From positions 2,773,533 to 2,837,532 of the forward strand of contig CAUEEP010000728.1 of assembly GCA_958450365.1 (NCBI GenBank): 64,000 nt of DNA. Reading direction: 5' to 3'. How positions within the stretch are numbered: position 1 is the stretch's first letter; each line of letters opens with the position of its first letter. The position numbers were made by a program, and so were the translations under genes. This DNA is from Mesorhabditis belari. Taxonomy: Eukaryota; Nematoda; Chromadorea; Rhabditida; Rhabditidae. Shown piece by piece: positions 55,831 through 64,000 of the stretch. The notes under the pieces were generated by a model, which saw only the letters and a list, made by a program, of their open reading frames with translations, was not told where the DNA came from and did no database searches.

Positions 55831-56271
55831 TCGTAAACAGTCACTCTTTAAAGCGACAACCCATCGATAGATCTTCACATTTCGAAACGCTGAGATCTCA
55901 TCTTGATCTCTATCTTTAGATTACTGTATTTTTTAAAAAAGAATTTTGTTTTATACATTAATTATATAAAAGAGAATACTTTTAACACATTACGTGCTCA
56001 TTTCTATTATGACCTTTACGGTAAAAAGCAAAGATTAACTCTGCTAAAGGTTCTCGGCTTAGTCTGTCAAAATGTAGCTAGATTTTCTCATAATCTGACT
56101 AGTAAAGTGGTCTCTTTGTGATTAATATATAATTTAAATCTTTCAAATCACTACTGTAATCCTGAGCTATGTAGTTCAAAAATTCTAGAACTACTTTAAC
56201 TTTTTAAAAGGTTAGATATAGCAATTGTTAATATTTTTTTTAAATATTTAAAGAATCAAAAAACTAGAAAG

Positions 56272-56398
56272 ATACTGATGTTTCTGTTTTAGAATAGAGT
56301 GATGTTTCTGTTTTAGAATAGAATTAGAATAAACTGTTTTAGAATAGACTGATGTTTTTGTTTTAGAATAGACTGATGTTTCTGTTTTAGAATAGACT
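56272..56398 (+). repeat. 24-bp tandem repeat (GATGTTTCTGTTTTAGAATA)
   Basis: Five partly degenerate units of 'gatgtttctgttttagaatagact'. Confidence 0.85.
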
Positions 56399-56962
56399 TC
56401 ACACGTCAATTATTTTCGGTACAATTTTCGACAATGTTTACCCAGACAACAGTGTGTTCTTCAAAAGATTGTACTCGAAGAAAGTAGGGATTAAAAGCTG
56501 GAAAAGATTTGCTTGAATGTGGATTAAAAAGAGATTGTTGAAAAAAAAGGATTACTCATAAAGTATGCTTTTAGAGTTTAAAATAGATTAAAATAGATAG
56601 ACTAACTTAAGCAATAGGATTATGTTTTAATAACTAGAAGACTTTAGCTAATTATCATTATCTATTTTGTCGTTTTTTGGAGCTATTTAAGCTATTTCAA
56701 AGCTATTTACTTGCTTTAAATTTAGCTCATTTAATTATTTTTTTCTAAAAGACATCTATTTTGAGATAAATTAATCAAAATAATCAAATTTTTACATTAT
56801 TTTTGATTAGATTAGTTTAATTTTGATTTTCTTTTAATTTCTTCTCTTTTTTTCTTTCAAATCATATCAAAATTTTGGAATTAAATGAAAATTCAATTGA
56901 TTTGAAATTCAATTCAATTTTTCACTTTATCGTTTGAATAAAGTATTATTATTACACATCTA

Positions 56963-57485
56963 CAGGGTGCGTCATAATTATTACAACAAGAGTGCAAAGA
57001 CCGTTTTCCAAACAGGAAAACGGGCGTGTCATGGGCGTGTAAAGCCAATAACAATCAAAATTGGACCTTCATGCAAGATGGAGCTCCCGCTCACACGAAG
57101 AAGACGGTTCAGGACTGGTGTGTGGTCAACTTTCTCTCAGTGATCACCAAGGATGAATGACCTCCAAACTCACCGGATCTCAATGTGATGGACTTTTCCA
57201 TTTGGGCAATCTTAGAGGAAAACACACAAGTTTGGATTCTTTGAAGAAGTCTTTGACCAAAGGATGGAGGGCGATGGTCAAGATGACATTCGGGCCGCAG
57301 TGGAGGCATATCCGAACCGTTTAAGGGCTGTTATCAAGGCAAAAGGCGGTCATATCGAATGATCTCTTGTTTCCTTATTTGTTACTGTTAAATAAAGCCA
57401 TTTCTGTTTAAAAATCTTCTTCCAGTGAAACTTCTTGGTGTGCAATACCTTGAGTATCTTGTTGCAATAATTATGACGCACCCTG
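56963..57485 (+). mobile_element. internally deleted DD37D element
   Basis: 523 bp between TA dinucleotides with inverted ends CAGGGTGCGTCATAATTATT / its near complement. It keeps only the transposase C-terminal third: TFMQDGAPAHTKKTVQDWC, NSPDLNVMDFSIWAILEE and AVIKAKGGHIE, interrupted by a stop (TGA near 57158) and frameshifts. Same family as 27484-28759 but with different ends, so a related lineage and not its direct offspring. The catalytic Asp lost in that copy is retained here. Confidence 0.9.
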
Positions 57486-58007
57486 TAAAATAGATATCTT
57501 TTAGAAAAAGCGTTTGGTTTAAAAAGTAAATGATTGTTTTTAAAAGTAATGTACAAAGAGAAACACTTTTCTCAGCTATTTTTATCATTTTTCTCTTCCT
57601 TCGAATGTAAAATAGAAAAAAAAACTGATGAAAAGAAAGAAGTTCATTGGCGGAAGGAATCGTGAATGTGTAGATAATTCGATTTTTCCGAGAATTTCCC
57701 CTATTCGGGTATTTTCGGTTCACCCACCCGAATTTTTTGCTTCAACTTACAGGTGGAAACACAAAAGGAATTAAATATTCGACAAATACAAGCAAATTTT
57801 GAAAGTAACAGTTTGTTGAGTTGAAATTTACATGAAAAATCTTTCATTAACCATTTCATTCACAAGTGAGTCGTTGGCAGAACTTACATTTAGAAATTAC
57901 GTCAGAATTTCTTCACAAAAAACTCTTTCTGTTCTTTGTTTTTTATAGAACAACAAGTATGGTAAACAGGTGGAAATGGGGGAAAGTAGAAAAGAGAAAA
58001 GGGAAAA

Positions 58008-58427
58008 GTTTTCTGATGTTATTCTTGTAAAAGTTGATTTCTTGAGCTGGGCGAAAATTGAATTGGTTTAGAAGGTTTAAACGAGAACAAAGTGGGAAGT
58101 AGTCTTTCGCTTCTTTATCCCCTCAATTGATCTCATTTCGTGTGGTAAACTTGGTAATCTTTGTTGAACAAAACTGGTTTTTCTCAGTACAATAAAAAGT
58201 TCAGTAAAAGTCAACTTGCTTGAGCTAATGGGTTTCAAAGGTTATATCAGACCTAATTTTGAAATAACAGTGTTACAAGACTAGTTATGTTATGCTCTTG
58301 CTAGTTGTTTTGAAGAAAAATAAAGGGAAAGAGAGATTTCTGATGTTATTCTTGTAAAAATTGATTTCTTGAGCTGGGCGAAAATTGGATTGGATTAGAA
58401 GGTTTAAACGAGAACAAAATGGAAAGC
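58008..58427 (+). repeat. 90-bp direct repeat beside the long inverted repeat
   Basis: 58008-58098 and 58337-58427 are near-identical ('tgatttcttgagctgggcg'), so this block is present three times counting the inverted arm. Confidence 0.85.
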
Positions 58428-59039
58428 AAGAAATTTTTGGGAATTGCTTTTGATTAGTAGAATGTTTTATAAGTATTTAGTAAATGTGTAAAATAGAAGA
58501 TATGAAACAATTGTTTATCGTAAAAAAAACTTGAAAAATCTAATTTTGTAGGTTTTAAGTCTTGGAAACTTTGTAAAAACCGTAGACGGTAGCCTGAAGC
58601 CAGATTACTCTCCTGAGCTTTCCTGGCCATTTCCTGTCCATAAATTCTATTTTTTTGTCCTAAATGCTTACAAACATTCTACTAATCAAAAGCAATTCCC
58701 AAAAATTTCTTACTTCCCACTTTGTTCTCGTTTAAACCTTCTAATCCAATCCAATTTTCGCCCAGCTCAAGAAATCAATTTTTACAAGAATAACATCAGA
58801 AATCTCTCTTTCCCTTTATTTTTCTTCAAAACAACTAGCAAGAGCATAACATAACTAGTCTTGTAACACTGTTATTTCAAAATTAGGTCTGATATAACCT
58901 TTGAAACCCATTAGCTCAAGCAAGCCGCCTTTTACTGAACTTTTTATTGTACTGAGAAAAACCAGTTTTGTTCAACAAAGATTACCAAGTTTACCACACG
59001 AAATGAGATCAATTGAGGGGAAAAGGAGAGAAAGACTAG
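58099..59039. repeat. very long inverted repeat, about 370-bp arms
   Basis: Arms 58099-58468 and 58673-59039 are almost perfect reverse complements, separated by a 204-base spacer. No coding frame, no TA flanks or transposon-like ends noticed. A transcript would form a long double-stranded RNA hairpin. Confidence 0.9.
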
Positions 59040-59390
59040 ACTCTTTGTTCCAAATTCTTTTCTTGCGTTTTCTGATCACTTCTCTTTTCTGACGCTATTT
59101 TTCTCCCAGCGGGTCTTTTCATCAAAGTCAAAAGCTCAAGTATGTGCATAATTTTTCGCCTCTTCATTCTTTGCCAAATTGCAGGTGTAATGGGTACAAA
59201 AGAGAAAGTGATTTTTGAGATAAATTCTGTTGACGGGGGAAAGCCAAAAGTCGAACTTATTGCCTTTACAGTCATTTTCCCCGACAAGGAACTTTTTGAG
59301 AACTCTTATTGGGTTGGAAATTTGGGAAAAGCTTAAAAAGCTAATTTCTATTATATGTGAGCTTTTGGTAAAAAAGTAAAATCTTTGACC

Positions 59391-59470
59391 GAAGGTGGAT
59401 TCGAACTATCCTCCTGCACTTGGTGGGAGCGCGCTAGCCACTTGGCAATTCCATGCCCCGCTGATCGGCT
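59391..59470 (-). pseudogene. degenerate tRNA-like sequence
   Basis: Minus strand: D-arm GCCAAGTGGCTAGCGC, a paired stem GCGCT/AGTGC and B box GTTCGAATCC; the acceptor pairs at about 5 of 7 positions and the T stem is broken. Confidence 0.45.
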
Positions 59471-59532
59471 GACATTTCGAAATTATATAGTATATCAGCC
59501 GAGCAACTCGCCTAACGGCGGGTTTTTCTGGA

Positions 59533-59608
59533 TGTTTTGTCGCCGTGGAGCAGTGGATAGCGCGCCGGTCTATTGCCCATAGGATCCGGGTTCGATCTCC
59601 CCGTGCGA
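59533..59608 (+). pseudogene. degenerate tRNA-like sequence (Arg-type)
   Basis: Plus strand: GTCGCCGTGGAGCAGTGGAT A-box region, B box GGGTTCGATCTCC, acceptor GTCGC/GCGAC pairing. The anticodon stem is not standard. TTTTTT follows near 59622. Confidence 0.5.
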
Positions 59609-61164
59609 CTCGAATTGTGCTTTTTTAAAAATCCAAAAGCACGTTGCACAACTGCATGTGATTCCCTATTCAACGGCGCAAAAATCATTGCAAACGGTCC
59701 ATGGGGGCTGAGAAGCGCGCACAGACAGACAGACGGACAGACAGACGAACAAACGGACAGACAGCTGGACAAACGGACAGACGTCTTATTCCCTTTATAT
59801 ATAGTAGATATATGAGAGATTCGACTGGGAAGAGAATTTATTTGCTTTGAAAGAGTTGAATGAAGTGGGAAATTGGAGAGATTGCTGGTATTTCAAGCAA
59901 TAATTGTCCGGCTACAGTATGCGCTGACAGAAAAATACTTAGGCATCAAAAGTGAACATTCTTTAAGTTCTCTTAACTAACATTGCAATTGCAGATGAGC
60001 TTAATATTAGCTATAATATATATAGCTATTATTAATATTAATATTCTCTTGACCTGAATGAGTCAATAGATTTACATAGACTTTAGCATCGATCAAACTT
60101 GTGCAGAACTTAAAACTTGCAAGCCAACAATGAAAAGTTAACGCAAATAATCGATTACGGCGGCGCGAAAATTCCCTTATTAGTTAGAGTATTAGCTAGA
60201 AATATATATTATAGCTAATATTAAGCTAATCTGCAATTGCAATTCTGTTTCAATTAGCTTGACCGATAAACAAGTCTAGTATCAAGCTGTTCTTACAATC
60301 CTACTACAATCTAGTAAGCGAAATCTTTTCAACTCTTTTTTGATCTCATTGATTCCGAAATTGAAACATGATACAAAATTCTTGAACCTTCTCTACAATT
60401 TGATGATAAAGAACATAATAATTGCAGCTGATTTTTGAAAGAGTTTCCCCGTTTTCCCGTTTTCCCCTTCGCTACATTTAAAATTTCAATTATACCGTAA
60501 TTAGAGTGAGAAAACAACTTTTTCAAACCACAAAATTTCTACTCTTTTCTCTTTTCTTTTGCAAATTGACTGTAAAATGTATTCGCATACATGTTGAGCG
60601 AAAAAAGCGGAGATCGGAAAGGTCATTCAGAAAGAAATTCTTCTAGATTTGTGTACTTTAAGAAAAACTCATGATTACTTTTTCAAAATTAAGTTCCGGG
60701 AGTAGAAGAATGTGTTTTTGAGGTTTATATTGAAAGAGATTGGAGTGGTCTTTATATCATTACGACCTTTGAGATTTCCCATTGATAATTCAACTTTAAG
60801 CTCAAATTTCTTGGTGTTGGATTGTCCAATTTCAATACTTTTTTTCTACCAATCGATCAAGAAAATCTTAGCGCATCTAATGATATCAAGAATATTTAAA
60901 TTGAATAACCCTAAGCCAAGATATTTGATCTCAAAGTTAGATGGGGAAGAGGGTAGGGAAAATCAAATGTCCGATAAGGCTTTTAAAATGAAAAGGTTTG
61001 AGGAGAAGCATGGACTCAAAAAAAGCCATCATATTTATAAACTAAGGCTCAAAAAGATAAACTTGGTAACAAACAAGCAACTTTGGAGCTTATGCAAGAG
61101 AACAACGACGTGCATGATCGAGATCCAAATCCAAATAGTGCAAGAGATCCAAATACCAAATACA

Positions 61165-61610
61165 GGGTGTCCCACAATTATAGTGACATCTTACGACATT
61201 TTAACTGCTTTCTTTTGTCTTTTTTCTTTTCTTCTTATTAATTCGATGATTTAATTGTTTTAGGTATGAAGTCAAAGAAAAAGCTGCGTTCAGTCATTAT
61301 CACTCTTCATCAGCAGAACACAGAGATATCTCAAATCTTGCAAAATGTTTTTCCCGTTCTGAAGAGTTTCAAAACAACCGGCTCCAATGAAAATCGTAAA
61401 GGATGAAGTCCACCAAAAAACTATTAACAATTCAACAAAACATCGAAAGATTTTTGATCAACTTAAAAGAAATCCCAACTCCTCAAAGAATTCTGTTCGA
61501 AAAATGACCAATGCTTGAGCAACTTTCAGCTATTACTACAAGGTTCTTTAAAGAGTAAACAAGGAAAATTCAGGGTAAATGGAACTGAAAATGATTCAAG
61601 GAACTTAGCT
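61165..61610 (+). pseudogene. Tc1-like element remnant
   Basis: Starts TA-CAGGGTGTCCCACAATTATA. The following 400 bases carry pieces of a Tc1 HTH region in shifting frames: VIITLHQQNTEISQILQ, SFKTTGSNENRKG, FDQLKRNPNSSKNSVRKMT. Stops and shifts are frequent; no right end or DDE part seen. Confidence 0.65.
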
Positions 61611-61897
61611 AGACTGTAAAGAAGTAAAAAAAAGTGTTGATTTGTCTTTTTGATAAGCTCAATTCGCCACATTGACATAGAAATACAGCCCGACTCCTGA
61701 CGTTACCCGAAAAAAAACTATCTTTCGAACAACACAGCTTACTCCGATAACAACTTGACAGTTTGTCACACTTTACTTGTTAATTCTTACTCACTTCTTA
61801 CTTGTTAATCTTACTTGCGTCTTACTACTTCCTTACTTCCTTACTTCCTTATATTCAAATAATACAGCATCCTTACTATCAAGTACACTTTCATTTG

Positions 61898-61929
61898 ACA
61901 AAGATTGGCTTCATGAAGCCAATCTTTGT
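61898..61929. repeat. perfect 32-bp palindrome
   Basis: ACAAAGATTGGCTTCA is followed directly by its exact reverse complement, with no spacer. Confidence 0.95.
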
Positions 61930-62663
61930 TGAACCAATCTTCTACCGTAACCATATTAGTTTCAGGAAGTTTCAAAACACAAATCAAGAAAAATATTATC
62001 TTTTCCATTTTCACATATCGCTGCAAAGTTAAGCCCTTCAGGATTCAAGTATTAGATGGATTTTTCACAAAATTGAAATATCAATTTCTTTATAAAGCTT
62101 TCTTTATAAAATTTCTTTTGCAAAAACTCCAGCAAATTCTCCAGATGATTAAAGAAAAAAAAAATTGAAGTAAAGGCTCTGATTTTCCTACTTCATTATT
62201 GCAAATCTCATGATTCGTAATTTCCTTCACTTTTTTTTTCTTTTCTACGCAGCGATGAAGTAATTGGGAGGAGAAGGAAAAACGAGGAAATGCTGAGTAA
62301 TTTCTCTTTTTCTTACACGAAAACTAATCGACTATAGAACTTTGTAACAGAGAAGAAAATGAAAGGATAAAGATTGAATGGAGGGGAAAGTTTGAAAGAA
62401 ATCCGAAAATGAGTCAGACTTTGAGTTTAAACGTTTGAAGAAAGAAAACCTTTGAGAAACTTTATAGTATAAAACGAATCGGCTATAGAATAGAGTCGTT
62501 TTTTTTAAGAGTTATGTTTAGTTGTTGTAATTGAAGCGCAGCTATCTTTGTCTGTTACTGTAATTGATCTAGTAAAGTTTACTATCGTGAAAAGTAATGC
62601 TGATCTGTAAGTAGCAAAAGTTTCACCAAGTGAAGCCGCTGGCTCACTTATTCACTAGTTGCA

Positions 62664-63062
62664 ACCAGGATCCAGAGCCAAATCTCTACACAAGTATACA
62701 AAGAACGTTCCTGGGCTACGCGACGCTCCAGTACCATTGTGTAGCCGTTTAGTAGTGTCACGTAGCCGTCGTAACGCTCTTTGTATCGTAGCCAGGATCC
62801 AGATCCAAATCTCTACACAGGAATACAAAGAACTGGGCTACGCGACGCTCCAGTACCGTTGTGTAGCTGTTTAGTAGTGTCACGTAGCCGTCGTAACGTT
62901 CTTTGTATCGTAGCCAGGATCCAGATCCAAATCTCTACACAGGAATACAAAGAACGTTACTGGGCTACACGCTCCAATAGCCTGTCCATAGTATCATTGT
63001 GTAGGCGTTTAGTGTCACATAGCCATCGTAACGTTCTTTGTATCGAAATCTGGATCCGAATT
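62664..63062 (+). repeat. tandem repeat of about 125 bp, four units
   Basis: Units begin near 62664, 62790, 62912 and 63046 with '(g)ccaggatccagatccaaat'. Each carries 'gctacgcgacgctccagtac' and 'cgtagccgtcgtaacgttct' except where eroded. The last unit is cut short. Open frames through it are repeat artefacts. Confidence 0.9.
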
Positions 63063-63207
63063 CGCTTTGTTTGTAACTCCAAATTGTCTTTAGAACAACT
63101 CTAGAATCTAACCTGTCAGCTACTTTGCTTAGATAAGACTTAGAAAAACTTTGTCCAGCAGAAATGAAAATGAAAAAGATGATTTTACATAATTTCATCA
63201 CATCTAC

Positions 63208-63309
63208 CGTAATCCAGACAAAAATCAAATCCAGAAAAAAAGAGCTAATCACTGTCAAAAATATCCGTTTTCCAAGATTTCCCTTTTTCTCGAGTGCATT
63301 AAGTTTGTC
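63208..63309 (-). CDS. possible isolated exon of a membrane protein
   Basis: Minus strand: acceptor CCTTGCAG, 34 open codons (DKLNALEKKGNLGKR then hydrophobic FLTVISSFFLDLIFVWIT) and donor GTAGATG, phase 0 at both ends. No partner exons found, so this may be chance. Confidence 0.2.
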
Positions 63310-63795
63310 CTGCAAGGTTTACAAAAATAAAAAAAAAGACAGAAATCCTCTCATCACTTTTGATGACTTTTCTCCCCATTCAAAAGATTTTCTCAAAGCT
63401 ATTTTTGGGAAGAAATCTCGAAGATTTTTGAGACAAACATTTCCATTTAAGCCTCTTGTTGATCATTGGCTTAAAATCATTTCGGAACCAATATTTTCCT
63501 CGTTTTTTTTATCGTAATCTGCAGGGGAAAGGATGAGAATTTTGTTGATGCTTTGCGATTTGGAGAATTTGGAGAATTCAAGGGTTACGGGACTTGATTT
63601 TGAAAGAAAGATTGAAAAATTCAGTAACAGGAACATTTTGTCAGTTCTTCTGCTCTAGATTCAAATGTTTATAAAAGAAACAATGTTTTCAACTATCAAG
63701 AAAGAAGTATTATTCTACATTTTGTATCATCTACCGCTTTAACTACTTTAAATACAAGCTTTCCACTGACAAAAAGTTGAGGGATCAAAAAGTGG

Positions 63796-63867
63796 TACGT
63801 CGCCAGGACTCGAGCCTGCGACCTTTCGTTTGCCGGGCAGCAGTGCTAACCATTACACCACAACGCA
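63796..63867 (-). tRNA. tRNA-like gene, anticodon position GGC, doubtful
   Basis: Minus-strand 72-nt unit related to 32608-32680. The acceptor TGCGTTG/CGACGTA pairs at all seven positions (two wobbles), with D stem GTG/CAC, A box TGGTGTAATGG and a T arm around GCTCGAGTCC, followed by TTTTTGATCC. The anticodon stem pairs poorly and position 33 is C, so a normal tRNA is doubtful. Confidence 0.4.
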
Positions 63868-64000
63868 GTGGATCTCCCTCACTCAAGAAGGAGTTAAGTT
63901 ACATCTTATCATTTTAATAGTTAGTTAAACTATTTAAAAGATATTCACCTTTTTATATGGCAAACAGAAATTTGTCAAAATCTTTATTTATTTCAATTTT

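Larger units (their letters stand above)
59391..59815 (-). mobile_element. composite SINE-like element with two tRNA-like modules, copy 2
   Basis: Read on the minus strand from 59815: TATATATAAAGGGAATAAGA, a CTGTC(C/T)GT run, 'cttctcagccc...ggaccgtttgcaatgattt', then two tRNA-like modules (59533-59608 and 59391-59470 on this plus strand) pointing away from each other. Order and 5' module match copy 1 at 19630-19918; the tRNA-like modules themselves differ. Confidence 0.65.
46532..64000. other. large gene-poor region
   Basis: 17 kb without a well-supported gene. The missing first exon of the DM gene may lie in its first part. A GC-rich patch with GGGGGCC runs at about 47690-47755. A minus-strand open stretch at 49087-49290 looks protein-like (GPHYRADISQQLNFAPNCDI) but has no start codon or neighbouring exon I could defend. 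52485-52610 has a tRNA-half-like minus-strand piece. The rest is AT-rich apart from the elements listed separately; 47200-49080, 49990-51080, 53450-54200 and 59820-61160 show nothing I recognise. Confidence 0.5.

Noticed and set aside
60712..61254. 180-codon plus-strand frame
   Set aside because: Starts at GTG, runs through AT-rich DNA into a Tc1-like terminal repeat; no domain seen.

Overview
The window reads as nuclear DNA of a rhabditid-type nematode. Genes are split into many short exons by mostly 40-100 bp introns with TTTCAG-like acceptors. Intergenic DNA is AT-rich and crowded with TA-flanked Tc1/mariner/pogo-type elements and palindromic MITEs. Several genes belong to nematode-typical families: an Sre chemoreceptor, a cathepsin Z with a long N-terminal extension, a two-DM-domain factor and a Ly6-like protein. 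No species can be named from the sequence alone. Gene models were spliced by hand from reading-frame continuity, splice sites and family resemblance, so the conserved parts are firmer than 5' ends.

Layout: 1-10.6 kb holds a same-strand cluster. It contains the 3' part of one GABA transaminase (102-1035), an SLC6 sodium/neurotransmitter symporter (1296-4253) and a second, nearly complete GABA transaminase (6994-10644). A transporter between two copies of the GABA-degrading enzyme suggests, but does not prove, a GABA-handling cluster. 10.6-19.2 kb is repeat-rich and nearly gene-free. A small Ly6/three-finger protein gene (19223-20144) carries a composite tRNA-like element in its intron. An apparently intact Sre-family receptor lies on the minus strand (21409-24381), with a degenerate mariner in one intron. 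24.4-29.5 kb holds a duplicated cathepsin fragment between long direct repeats, a mariner-like MITE and a broken DD37D transposon. Cathepsin Z spans 29542-33603 and is followed by a lone gag-like ORF (34431-35294).

36.8-42.9 kb contains a small unrecognised gene and then a 190-residue histidine/asparagine/glycine-rich protein gene (37877-40410) that I do not recognise. Two inverted, damaged copies of its His-rich exon (41.1-41.8 kb) and a dead pogo/Tigger transposase follow. 44.4-46.5 kb encodes a transcription factor with two DM zinc-finger domains on the minus strand, as in C. elegans MAB-3 and DMD-3. The last 17 kb has no well-supported gene. It holds MITEs, an internally deleted DD37D element, a very long inverted repeat at 58.1-59.0 kb, tRNA-like sequences and tandem repeats.

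Apart from the possible GABA theme, the genes do not form one obvious pathway. The most striking new objects are the His/Gly-rich gene with its inverted exon copies, the composite element with head-to-head tRNA-like parts, the cathepsin fragment between direct repeats, and the solitary gag-like ORF.
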